From contig CM056742.1 of the NCBI GenBank assembly GCA_029851415.1, positions 56,546,454-56,610,453 of the forward strand: a DNA stretch of 64,000 nt, in the 5' to 3' direction. This DNA comes from Eretmocerus hayati (lineage: Eukaryota > Arthropoda > Insecta > Hymenoptera > Aphelinidae). Position numbers and translations under genes: made by a program. Below the pieces are notes generated by a model that saw only the letters and a list, made by a program, of their open reading frames with translations, had not been told where the DNA came from and ran no database searches. Positions 20,986 through 32,480 of this stretch are shown here, one piece after another; position 1 is the first letter of the stretch, and each line of letters opens with the position of its first letter.

Positions 20986-22349
20986 TTTTTTTTCATCATT
21001 CTCTATTGTGATACTGATTCTTGTATAGCACAAGGTTGATTATTTTGCTGGGAATACTTGGTATTCAACCCGATAGATATTGATTTCCATTCGGTTCCTT
21101 GGAAATTTGTTCATGGACTCGCTGAGCATTGATGGGATTGATCCCTGCATCTTCCCAGAAATTAATTCGGTAAGTGCATTGGAAATCAAGAAATCTCTCG
21201 TGAAATAGGAAACGATGCTACAATAGGGATAACTGAATGATTTTACCTATTTATATTGTGAACTGCGAATTTTTCATCATTCTAACCTTCAATTTTTGCT
21301 TCCAAACACGGTTTTACTTTCCTCATCATAATTGACGAAGTGGGTGTGGGAAATGCATAACCGCCATTCCCCCCTTTTTCCACCCACCCCCTCAACTGCT
21401 ACATGCTCGCAATCTCTCTTACTAATTTCCATCGCTTTACTTTGCTAACGAACTACTCAGTCTAACAAACTACTTTCTCTGTCTCTTTCTCTCCGCAGGT
21501 AGGCAGCGCTAGACGCTTTTCACATCTCTCCTACTTCAAACTCATTTTAACCCAATTTTTCCACTTCTGACAAGAAGTAGAGCATTTGCAGGCATTCCTC
21601 CACCTGCTGGCTCACATCTGAACGAGTATACAAGTACGGCTCGTCTTTAGAGCCAGGGTGCGAGGGAAATTTGCCTGCCGATGCTTTGCGAGGTGAAGGA
21701 CCTCTTCAACTTCGCCATGTTGCCGTATCCGTTGCTGACAAACGACATCGCATCGTCCACATACTTGTGATCGGAATTGTCTGCACTATGGTGAATCTAA
21801 TCACCCGTTAAATCTACAGAAGTGCCAGAGTGTGTATATGCAAAGTGCATCAGTGTTTTTCCCAATAGTGCAAACTGTGATACTAGCTCTCATTTTAGTG
21901 ACAGAAACATATATGTGTGAGCTGTGCGTGTGAGGGCCTGCATCTATTATCAATCAACCTCGGATTTCAGACAGTTCATAGTGCAATCATTCCCGTTATA
22001 GTGCTTCAACCGACGTCCCAGCTCTCTATGCACCTCATTATCTTGACTCATCCAGTCTTGGTTCGCTGCATTCCTTGATGTCACCATCAATTGCTTATCT
22101 ATTGGATACCTTATGCCGTTGTAGTAGTGGTGAGCTCTATACATAATATTACGTTCAAGCGATCAGCCGTCGGAAGCTCGGGTTTGTTCACTTCTTCGCA
22201 CGCATCAGACGTAAGTCACGTTGACTCACTAATACTCTGTACTAATGATCACTAATAATGTACCACACTCAGAGCATGTCATGGATCTTGGTGTGTAACT
22301 TTCGAGTACACTCAACTAACAAAAACACATAAATTCAATTTCGAGCTCT
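20986..22349. other. No gene seen; pyrimidine-rich tract
   Basis: A CT-rich tract lies at about 21360-21500 and ends CTCTCCGCAGGTAGGC, which resembles a splice acceptor, but I could not connect it to an open frame. The rest is ordinary AT-rich sequence. Confidence 0.35.
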
Positions 22350-22931
22350 GTTCATAAGATCCTGTACTCACTCCGTTTCCACAAGCATGCTCTTCCTCGG
22401 AAACTCAGGCAGCGTCTTATTGAATCCCTAATCTCTCCGTACTTTGATTATGCATGTACTGTTCATAACGACTTTACTGAAGCACGAAATCTGAATGTAC
22501 ATAGACTCTTCAACAAATGCGTACGTGTCGTTAATGATAATATTCCCTGGGCAGCACCTATGACCCCTCCTAGGCTGGCACTAGGCTGGTTTTCAGTTGA
22601 GGATACGCGTAAGCTTCTTATTGCATCGCTAGGCTTCAATATTATCTCTTCATAAGAATCATCGCACCTTGCAAAGCTGTTCCGCCGTCGAATTGATGTA
22701 CCATCTATACTTTCCTCTACGCGCCACACTCCTCCACCTCAACTTTACGCCGTCCCACGGACCGATACCATGCAGTTCTCCTTCCACATAGAAGCATCTA
22801 GAATCTTAAATTCTCATGCATCAAGCACTGCTTTCGAACTCAAATTTTCAGACAGTATAGAACAATTGATCCACGATAAGCTGTTCCATGAAGAAGTTGT
22901 TAATTGGTGTGAACGAGCAGCAAGAGAGTAA
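22350..22931 (+). pseudogene. Non-LTR retrotransposon reverse transcriptase, C-terminal fragment
   Basis: The frame reads VHKILYSLRFHKHALPRKLR, then LIESLISPYFDYACTVHND, LFNKCVRVV and TPPRLALGWFSVEDTRKL, ending at a stop at 22929-22931. This is the typical thumb/C-terminal region of Jockey/CR1-type LINE ORF2: LP..LR, SLI.P.FDY.C, N.C.R, and LGW. One in-frame TAA near 22654 breaks it. The catalytic palm is missing. Confidence 0.75.
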
Positions 22932-23216
22932 CTATTCACTAACCCCCTTTCTAATGATAAGGCTTCTAGAGACCGCTTGGATCAAGTAGATTCTCCATGA
23001 AATTGAATGTTACTATGAATTCTTTTTTTCCCACCTGAGCAACTTCGTTCATCTCGCCACCTGCATATTTCATTTTATATTTCATTTCATTTCATCAAAA
23101 TGTATTCTTCAGCTGATCGACTGTACACCTACTCTTGTATGAAAACATTTATAGTGATATTCTTCTATGGTTATAGCGAATCAATGGAATAACATCATCA
23201 CTCGCCATCACACATC
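22932..23216. other. No gene seen
   Basis: AT-rich sequence with ATTTCATTT-type short repeats near 23070-23095; it probably contains the end of the LINE fragment. Confidence 0.35.
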
Positions 23217-24468
23217 ATGGCTCGCCAATACAAATGTGATGTTGATCCAAATCACTCCTATTATGTGTGTAGCGAGTATACATTTGGAGAAGAGAGGCGC
23301 GATTTTACAACCACATTGCAGAAAGCATATGAAAATTACTTCGGATCCGTGCCCGAAAATTTGGACAAAACGTGGGCTCCTAATATCTTATGTTCAACCT
23401 GTTCACTCAGATTAGGACCACAGACTGAACGTCATATCAATTCTTTAACGCCCGCACTGTGACGAGAACAGAAAGATCATGTCTACGACTGCCACTTCTG
23501 TTCGTCTCAGAGTAGGGGGACATTCTTCAAAAACTGAGCATTTGATAGAATATCCAGTACCTTCTTCCGTAAAAAACCCGTGCTTGGCATACCGAAGCAT
23601 TTTGCTACAGTTTCATCGCAAGATGTTGAGATGCAAGATTTGCAGCAGTCGTCAGAAAGTCAGGCAACCAGTTCTCAATACTCTAGTGTCGATTTCGGGC
23701 AGGAAACGGGAGATCAGATGCTTCACAAACCTTGTCTCTTTAATCAAGAAAGGCTCAACGATACGCTCAGAGATTTAGAACTCTCAAAGAGGGAAGCGGA
23801 ACTTCTAGCTTCTCGATTGAGAGAATTGAACCTTCTCGACGAAGGAGTTCGCATCACATATTTCAGAGATCGAGAGTCAGAGTTTAGAGAATATTTCAGC
23901 GAGGAGAGCAAAAATGTGTACTGCCGTGATATCAAAGGTCTCCTTGACGAGTTTAAATGTGAGCACGTTCCCGAGGAATGGCGTCTGTTTATCGACTCGA
24001 ACAAAACCAGTTTAATAGATGTTTTACTGCATAATGGAAACGATAGGCCTACCATTCCCATTTTTTACTGTACACAAACTAAAGAGAACTATGGAATGTC
24101 AAAAATCTCCTTGTAAAAGTTAATTACGAACAATATGGTTAGAATTTATATGGTGATTTCAAAATTATTAGCATTGCTCTTAGGTTACAGTTAGGATATA
24201 CGAAGTATATGTGTTTTATTTGCGAATGGGACTCTCGTATGAGAGCTGAGCACTACGTGAAAAAAGATTGGCCCAAAAGAGAGTACATTATGCCAGGTGT
24301 GAAGAACGCTATCGCTGAGCCCTTAATTGATCCTAAGAAAGTATTCCTGCCACCACTCCACATCAAATTAGGTTTAGTAAAAATCTATATTAAGGCAATG
24401 GATGGGACAGCAAAGGGATTCTCTACCTGAAAGAAAAGTTCCAGCGCATATCTGAGGCGAAATTGAAG

Positions 24469-24479
24469 GAGGGCGTATT
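24469..24479. repeat. Target-site duplication, left copy
   Basis: GAGGGCGTATT, identical to 25106-25116, flanks the SINE inserted in the arthropod-family ORF. Confidence 0.85.
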
Positions 24480-25105
24480 TTTTCGAGATCCCCTTACAGC
24501 CTTCTCGGCCTAGCACGAGGGGCCCCTTTACCACCTTGGCGTGAAGGGTTATGCCCGAATTTTTCCTCTACACATGGATTCCAGCTTCCGCGGAGTGACC
24601 TATGCCATGGTTCGCAGCCATGGGATGGCTCTGTCTAATGCCGGTAAGGCCAACATTCCCTGTCTCACGAAGTGAGCCATCGGATCCGCTGTACCCTCAG
24701 CGTTCCCGGAGAGAGCCTCTTCGTGGTTTGCAAGGCCATGATTTGGTGAGACTCAAACTCCAATGCCAGTCAGGCCGACATTCCCCGCACCTCCCCGTGC
24801 ACTGGGGAAGGCACGTCGGGTCGGCTTATTCACTCCCTAGGTTACCCACCCTCCCTCTGCTTTGCATGCGCCCAAGGCCCGCTAGTCGGACCTCGTGAAA
24901 TGGCAAAACCCAGGATTTCTCTGAAGGATAATCCCGGGGAAAACGCCATTCCAAAGCAGGCGGGTTGTGATGGGTCCTTTTCCCGTCGAAAAAACCTCAG
25001 AAAGAATTTCCGAGTGATTTCGCCGGGAATCAAACTCACGACCCCTCGAGCAGTGTTGATTCCGAAGCTAGCACGCTACCGACTGAGCCAACACTGCTCC
25101 CCAAA
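24480..25105 (-). mobile_element. tRNA-headed SINE inserted in a pseudogene, with 11-bp target duplication
   Basis: On the minus strand the element starts near 25103 with GGGGAGCAGTGTTGGCTC; A box TTGGCTCAGTCGGTAGCG and B box GAGTTTGATTCCCGG follow, and it ends at a short A run next to the left target duplication (T run on the plus strand at 24478-24483). The two GAGGGCGTATT copies and the continuation of the host ORF on each side show a clean insertion. At about 626 bases it is long for a SINE. Its head resembles the 15.1-kb element but the body differs. Confidence 0.8.
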
Positions 25106-25116
25106 GAGGGCGTATT
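25106..25116. repeat. Target-site duplication, right copy
   Basis: GAGGGCGTATT, where the interrupted ORF resumes. Confidence 0.85.
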
Positions 25117-25629
25117 GATTGGTCCTGACATCAGGGAATTGATGCTCGATTACACATTCGATCAGAAATTGGTAGGAATCGAAGTAAAAACATGGAAATC
25201 TGTGGAAGATGTCATAACAATTTTCTGAGGGAATAAAAAGTCAGAAAATTATAAACTTCTGGTTGACGAAATTCTGGCGAATTTCTGAACTATGGGGGTC
25301 AACATGAGTCTCAAATTTCATATGATGGATTCCCATTTGGATTTCTTCCCTGAAAATCTTGGAGCAGTAAGCGATGAACGTGGGGAACGATTTTATCAGG
25401 ATATAGCAGAGTTAGAACAAAGATATGGTACCATTAATGGTAAGGATATGCTAGCTGACTACTGTTGGTCCCTACTGTCTGAAGACTCCAGTTTACATGA
25501 GAGAAAATCATCAATGAAGTCATTCTAATACATCAATGACGAATCTAAGGATGTTCGTACAATTTTAATCCGAAGGAGACCCAAATGGATCTTTTCTGCA
25601 CTCATTTGTGATAGAGATACTCTGACACT

Positions 25630-26320
25630 ATAGAACAATGATGTACGTTGTTCCTCGTCCTTGATATGTACAGTATTGAGATAGTGTGTTGTACCGATCT
25701 TTAAGGACTGGTGGCTGGTAACCAATGAAACTTAGAAGTAACCATGTATTGAGAGTTATATTTTCTCGACGTTTCGTCTACCAGGGATTGTAGACCTCTT
25801 CAGGAGAAGGATATTCTGCACAAATGAAATGGAACCAATATGATCACAATCAATCCAGTATGTATATATATAAAGATTATCATCGTATCTGTTAACATGT
25901 GACCAGCTGATATACAAATATCCCTAGAACGATGTCTGCTTCATAAGAATCAGTGCCTATAATATCTGACCATTGCAACACCTGTACTTGACAAGAGACA
26001 GACGAGCTCATCATGAGCTCGTCTGGACTCAAAATGATACGTAAACACATGTATTTTTGATAATGTGAGTTTTATGGAATTCATTCGTGTTCTTAATCAG
26101 TGCTCATTCTAGAATTCATACTTGATTGTGATCGTGTTGGTTCCATTTTGTTTGTGCAGAATATCCTCCTCCTGAAGAGGTCTACAATCCCTGGTAGACA
26201 AAACGTCGGGAAAATATAACTCTCAATACATGGTAACTTCTGAGTTTCATTGGTTACCAGCCACCAGTCCTTAAAGATCGATGAAACACACTATCTCAGT
26301 AATGATACTATAGAATTAGC
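25630..26320. repeat. Foldback/MITE element E
   Basis: The arms, about 25630-25870 and 26110-26320, are reverse complements. Examples are TATTGAGATAGTGTGTT facing AACACACTATCTCA, and GGTCTACAATCCCTGGTAG facing its inverse. The arm contains a GACGAAACGTCGAGAAAATA-type phrase. It lies just after the broken arthropod-family ORF. No coding potential. Confidence 0.85.
25999..26025. repeat. Perfect 12-bp hairpin near centre of E
   Basis: CAGACGAGCTCA, a 3-base loop TCA, then TGAGCTCGTCTG. The stem is perfect and GC-rich, unlike its surroundings. Confidence 0.9.
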
Positions 26321-27334
26321 GCACTCAGTCGCTAGATCATGCGTACTACAAAAATGGGTTAAAATGAGGTCGAAAAAAAATCCTGAAGTCGAACCAGTTC
26401 ATCTATGGGTATCGGACAGTTCTTTTCTCTGAAGGATATGACAAATCAAAAACATGCAACCTCGAACGTTCGAATTGGTCCATTCTAGCCTATTTTATGA
26501 TTCTTTGGAAATTTATTGCAAAATCGGACCTTTTTCCCAAACACCAGGTGGACTAATCAGCTTATATACGTTATTTACTATTATAACGTTCTAAAACCAC
26601 CGGAATCGTCGCTCAACTCGAGTTCGGGGATGGAAATCGTTTTCACTGGTGCTAATTTAATCTTTGCCATAACTGAATGTGAATTCTCTCCTAGAATAAC
26701 TAGATGAACAGTGGCTGCGTATGCATACCTCCTCAACGCGTTTGCAGACCCATGGAATTTCCAATTTGAACTCGACAGATTGCCTAAGCAACGAGACACG
26801 CAAACTCGTGATAGAAGTTCAATTCGCGACCGCAATCACAGGCAGTCAGCAAGTACTTCACCAAACACAGTAGTATCCCAATCAATATTTGAATGCCACA
26901 TCACGGTGTCCTTGAACCAACTTAGAATGAGTCGGAAGACCACATCACCGAATATTTCCTTAAATGATTGTTCAGGGCTCGGATAACATCTTCCAATTGT
27001 TCTTCAAAGCGCCTACGTTAGGATATTTGGATAAATCAATTTTTATGATTTCTTTCTGCAAAAACGTCAAAAAAACGTCTTTGACGCACTTTGGTGATGA
27101 TGAACTCATAGTTATAAGAATGAAATTTCACCAAAATCTCGCCAAAAAGTGCAGATGGTTCATGGAAACCTATCCTAAACTACTCGCATTGTAATGCGTA
27201 GAGGGAGGGATAGGCTCCGTGAGTTGTGGCTAAGGCTTGAGTAAAGATTCAGGTTCACATACCTATACTGGGGAATTTCCCGTCTGCTCACGGCTCTCTC
27301 TTTTTGTCCTTTTTTCACATCGGTCTCGATAGTA
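26321..27334. other. No confident gene
   Basis: Three short plus-strand frames (26516-26707, 26711-26986, 26964-27194) follow one another but share no recognised motif. They might be pieces of one degraded ORF. Confidence 0.3.
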
Positions 27335-28512
27335 TACGATCTGTTACAGGAGGTATGTACGTCATGTAACCGGGGGGTAGCAAAAAAATTGTAAACTTTA
27401 TTCGTCCATTCCAAATTTTTTGTAAACCCTCGTGGTTTTTGTAACGCTCACGCGAATTATGGCATTTGAGTGTAACGCTGGACGTGTAGTAGTTAGTCAT
27501 CTTCTGCTGTTTAATTTCGCGTACGCGAATACAGGGATCTCTCGCGTGCGCGAGCTATCCGAGACTCGCGTACGCAAACGTCATGATGACTCGCGTACGC
27601 GAGGGATCCCTATATTCGCGTACGCGAATCAGCACGCTGCCGAATAGAGATTCTCACGCGCCAGGGGTCGTGTTACGAGGCTTGATCCGCGAAAGCGAAT
27701 GGGAGATGCGTATGCGAATGGACGAGATTCCGTGTTCCACTGCATTCCGTCAATTACAGATTCCTACAGGGGACCACCTACACCGGCGGGATCAATATGT
27801 AAGACAGCATCAATATCAAAGCAAATTCGAAAAATAGTAGCTGTGATACTGCGATCGATCATTCTTTTCTAATTAATCATCAGGCGTACGCGGTAGCCGT
27901 TTAGCTGGCCAAGGAGTTCCAACAGTTCCAATCACATCTCACGTGACGATTTGGGTACGGTTTGAGTTGTCAATTTATCGGTATTTTTTCTCTGATATCT
28001 TTCCTCATCGTGTCAGAAGAGGGAGAGAATTCGAGTAAAATGTGAACAAAAATATGCTGATGTTATAGGTTAGGAAATACCAGCCGTCCAATCGTGCCGA
28101 TTTTTTTGCAACTAATGATTAATTGAAAACATCTAATATGGTTTGGATTTGCATTCACTGATGCTGTCTCGCACACTGATTCCACTTGTGTAGATGTGTT
28201 CCTATAGCAATTACTGAACGGAACGCTGTGGAACACGGAATGCTGTCCATTCGCACACGCGTCTCCCATTCGCTTTCGTGAATCAAGCCTCATAATACGA
28301 CCCCAGGTCCAGCCTAGCGTACGCGAAAGTAAACAGCAGAAGATGACTAATTATTACACGTCCAGCGTCACACTCAAATGCCATACTTTGCGTGAGCGTT
28401 ACAAGAACCACGAGGGTTTACAAAAAATTTGGAATGGACGAATAAAGTTTATAATTTTTTTGCTAACCCCGGTTACATTATGTACACACCTTCTGTAACA
28501 GATTGTATACAC
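27335..28512. repeat. Foldback element F
   Basis: The left arm (27335-27515 and 27640-27835) and right arm (about 28110-28512) are reverse complements. Matching blocks include GTAAACTTTATTCGTCCATT, CATCTTCTGCTGTTTA and CGAATGGGAGA with their inverses. The loop is about 27836-28110. The left arm has gained a separate CG-rich hairpin. Confidence 0.85.
27514..27630. repeat. Hairpin of TCGCGTACGCGA palindromes nested in F
   Basis: TTCGCGTACGCGAA (27516-27529), CTCGCGTACGCGAG (27590-27603) and ATTCGCGTACGCGAAT (27614-27629) are each perfect palindromes, with a variant CTCGCGTGCGCGAG at 27541-27554. They also pair across the segment around GGGATC phrases. The segment is absent from the right arm of F. 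Confidence 0.85.
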
Positions 28513-31500
28513 AATGCCTTGGACTCTCGGCAAGGTCCTTATCGCGCAACAAAAGCTCCCACTCGGGTTCTAGGGTGCTTGCAGGTGTATCATGTGCGCT
28601 CTGCATCTTGTATTTGAGTGGAAGGGGTATTCCTATCGTAGTTCTAAGATGTGCTTGCTCTCGTGGAAAATATTGACTCGAATTTTGGGTATTGTGCATG
28701 GAAAAGGGGGTGGGAATGCAGAGATCGAAGAGAGACATGAGAAACTGCTCCAAAAATGTTCAGCACACTGGTTACCAGAAGGGGGGAAGTAACCGATAAA
28801 AATGAGACCAAAAACTGTCAATGAGATCTTGCTCTATGAGTTGGACAGATCAAAATTCCATGTTGCAGTAAATCCTAGCTGCTCGCGTGTTCGATTGGCG
28901 TGATATTGAATATTTCAATGGGGAATCCTATGTATTTCACAAATGAATTATCTCACAGTCAATGTTTCCCTCGATCAACATGCTGTATCAACCCACTCCA
29001 TTCTTATTCTACGTATCTGACCTCATTTTGTAGATGTTGACAAGAGCTCAAAGATGATTTAGATCACGTGCAGTTGTGGTCGAAGTGAGCTGAGATTTGT
29101 CATGCTCGAGGAGCAGAGATTTCATTCTCTCGAAAAAGCAGGATTCTTCTTCTCAAAAATTCGTGTGCGTTTGAGAAACGCATAAGAAACGGAGTTCCAA
29201 GTCTGTCTTTGGATTGATGATTGAATATCGATATGATCTGGGAGTTTGGATGAGTTATAACTGATTTTCGAGGTTTTCGAAGCTCATCATAACCGTGTTT
29301 GAGAAAGATATTACGGTATTAAGCCTTTGAGTAGTTGAGATAGTTGACTTAATTTTCTCAAGTATAATATACCATGCATTACCCAAATAGAATTATGACT
29401 TTAGCTTGGGATGGACTCCTCGAAACATCTAAAAGAAGTTAGCAAATGTGATTCTCAATTATCAACACTGAGTTGTTCATGAAACGCATCATAGCTGGTG
29501 GAAAAGAAATTTCCATTGGAATCGATTGGATCATTGGACAAAGAAGACAAACATCTTCTTGGAGCTGATTGAGGCTTTCGACGATGATTGTGTATTTTGA
29601 ACAAATTTAGATTCTGATGGTTCCCCACACTTATATCATTTCACTTTTCAATTGATGCTCTAGAAAAATCATGAGAATCTATTTGAACCCATTAAGTAAG
29701 CACGAGGATTAAAATTGACAATGATAGCTCTACATACCACGGGGGAATTTGGTTTTTTGTTTCAAGTTTTTGATTGAAATGATGCCCTTATTCAACAGTT
29801 TACAACATGATATCAAGTGATCTACTCTCTTAAATTGTCGTCACTTTATTTTAGGTCCATAGAGGATCACAATTAGTATTCTCTGTTCATTTTCAAACAG
29901 ATATCCAGTGTATGTCAATGTGAGGAGTGCCTAAAAACATCTGTAGAGTGGAAGTGATGATACGCGTAACCCATATTTAAACTTTTGGCCGAAGATGACC
30001 AAGGATTGAACTCTTCATGATTTGGTGCAATCTTACACTCACTGGATAGGATGAAAAACATTATCCTATTGATTAGCGAGATCACAGTTTACATGCTGTA
30101 CAGAATACACATTCATTTCATCTAAGCAGGTTATGGGATTTGACGACAACAATGTTGGTTTCACAAGTTGATGCTGAGATGCTCTTGAACAACCTTCTTC
30201 AATTGAGAAAGAGTAGGTTTATGCTCTAAAAGAATGAGGAGAAGTGTATTGCATGCAGCCATGGTTGAATGCATTTAAGCTTGACTAAAATTGATATTGG
30301 TGGACAATGAGGTCTTAGAGGATTTTGACTTTTGTTGTAACGTCTAAGTGAGTCAATGCTCATCTCAATAAATTACAGCATTGTACGCCCTTCCTTGTCA
30401 AATCATGTTTCAGAATTGAGATGGGGATTCGAACATGTTTAGATGTGGAACAGTGGCATGTAAGAAGTAAAAATGGTGGCACACGAATAACCACATCTTT
30501 GATTAAGACCCCATATTTAACCAAAACAGAAATGGTTTGGTTGCTTAAAGAAATTACTCCCCAAGTTAGAACAGATAGAGATGGGCTTGCTGACACTTTA
30601 AATTAAAATGAAGCAGGACAGAAGAGAGTTCGGAAAAACTCTCGTTCTGGAGTACGGATTGTGTTTATATAGCGTTTGTTCAAACTCAGAAAACCCTCAT
30701 CACCCACGCAATCAGGGCATAATGAGGACCCACCACACACAACACTGCACACTTTTTATTGGGATCACACCACTAAACACTCACGATCTGAATTTCTGTA
30801 TACATCCGTATAGCGAACGAAAATTAGCGATGGAAGCATTACTCGTTCCAGCATCATGAAGCAATAATACTAAATAACAATAAGAATCACGTGTTGTTGT
30901 CAGTCGAACTGTGTGCATGGAGAGCAGAGCAGACAGCAGACGGATCTTGGCATTGGCATCTGTGATATGCTGAGAATACACGCGGTCCCTCAGCCCATGC
31001 AGTATACCTATATCGTAGGTCGGTTTTTCGTTGCATCTGTATGGCGGGTTGCATCGAACTCGTTACGCGGAGCGGTGTCGGTCGCACGATTTCACTCCTC
31101 ACTCAAACGAGCGTAAAGGAACTCCGTTCCAAAAGATCGTGTCTTTTTGAGCTTGTAACTCCGACATCTCAATATTTTTCGACATACCCTGGCTCTTTAT
31201 CAAGTTCATCACCAGAACTATGGAACAGATTGGAGAAACGCGTGAGGAACGGTGTTCCAAGATGAGCATAACCGCGATGGATATTGGAACAATTTCCAGA
31301 AGTAGGGAAGAGCAACGGTGGATGATGAATCCTCTTCGATAAAGTTACAGGTGATCTACAAAATTCTGAAAACTCATCGTAACCGTTATACCCAGAATAT
31401 GAAGAGCAGGGAACCTCCCAGAACTCAATATAGTTTGGATAATTTGTCTAGTGATGCCCACCAATATCCAAATGAGATGACGCATTCTTGAACTTCAAAC

Positions 31501-31546
31501 GACTCTTTAGAGGTCTATGGTAGGAAAAATAGGAGGATTCATCAAA
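28513..31546. other. About 3 kb without a recognisable gene
   Basis: AT-rich sequence. Short frames at 30421-30606 and 30608-30859 are adjacent, plus-strand and unrecognised. Diverged direct repeats (GAGAAACGCATAAGAAACGG near 29172; GAGAAACGCGTGAGGAACGG near 31233) suggest an old repeat family. Confidence 0.35.
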
Positions 31547-32007
31547 GGGACTAAGCGGTTAAACATGGCAAATCGGCCCTCGTCAGGTATGGCCCCCGGA
31601 TTAATTAATTTTCCCCGGTTCTTAACACCAAACGAAGTGGGGAAAAAGGATCATTAGGTCTCGCGGTCACCTATATTTTTCATAACACCCTGAATTGACA
31701 CTGAAAAAGGCTAAAAATCGATGTTCCATCAACTGAATCGCATTTTAGCGCATCTTGATGAATCTTTCTGAAAATTTTTCGACATACTTTCGAAACATTG
31801 ACAATTTGTAACGAAGTATCTGGTTATCGCCAACTCTTCATTTAGACCCCAGAAAAAATTCATGAAGACTAAAAATCAATTTTTCTCATATAAATTGGCC
31901 GGGGAAACGGGAATTTTTTGTTTCAACGTGTTTGACAGAGAAAAATACATCGGATATAGGTGTTTTCAGCCATTCCCAAGTGGTGAAAAGTGGTCAAAAT
32001 TGACAAA

Positions 32008-32190
32008 TAGTATATTACGCAACAAGTGCGAGAAGGTCAATTTCCGCACAAGTTGCCAAACGAGTGCGAGAAGTTAATATTCACGCATACTTTGGAACTT
32101 CTCGCACAGGTTTCGAAGTGTGCGTGAATGTTACTTCTCGCGCGAGTTGGCAACGTGTGCGGAAACTTCTCGCATGTGTTGCGTATACTA
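32008..32190. mobile_element. MITE-like hairpin 1 nested in left arm of D
   Basis: The ends TAGTATATTACGCAACA and TGTTGCGTATACTA are inverted, and GCGAGAAGT-type phrases pair throughout the 183 bp. It is absent from the right arm of D. Confidence 0.75.
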
Positions 32191-32480
32191 TTTTTTGCAA
32201 CTGTGCGCGAAGTTGTAATTAAATGCACCACTGTCCGACCAAGATCATCTTGAGAACGAAGTTTTCAAAAAAGGCCAAATTCAGAGGGATGACTTGACAT
32301 CATATTTTGGAACTGTGCGTGAATGAAAATGCAATAGAGCGAGAAGTTACATTTACGCACACTTCACCAGTGCGTAAATGTAAAACTGTGCGAGAAGTCA
32401 TTCACGCATTACTTCTCGCACTGTAAATAATGAAGAGAAGTCTCATTTTTTTACAACTTCGCGCACACAGTTGCAAAAAA
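32191..32480. mobile_element. MITE-like hairpin 2 nested in left arm of D
   Basis: The ends TTTTTTGCAACTGTGCGCGA and its inverse at 32450-32480 bound about 290 bp. Internal short hairpins reuse GCGTAAATG and GCGAGAAGT phrases like those of hairpin 1. It is absent from the right arm of D. Confidence 0.75.

Larger units (their letters stand above)
23217..25526 (+). pseudogene. Broken ORF of a widespread arthropod repeat-associated protein
   Basis: From memory this family recurs in many insect and some cnidarian genomes, usually as scattered partial ORFs; its function is unknown to me. The N-terminus (ATG 23217) has Cys pairs consistent with zinc binding (YKCDVDPNHSYYVCSEYTF; ILCSTC), then DCHFCSS. 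The middle reads LELSKREAELLASRL, PEEWRLFIDSNKTSLIDVLL and MCFICEWDSRMRAEHYVKKD. The C-terminus has MDSHLDFFPENLGAVSDERG and DYCWSLL, ending near 25526. Lesions include frameshifts near 23460, 24090 and 24420, in-frame stops, and a SINE at 24480-25105. It lies on the plus strand with no obvious partner genes. Confidence 0.75.
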
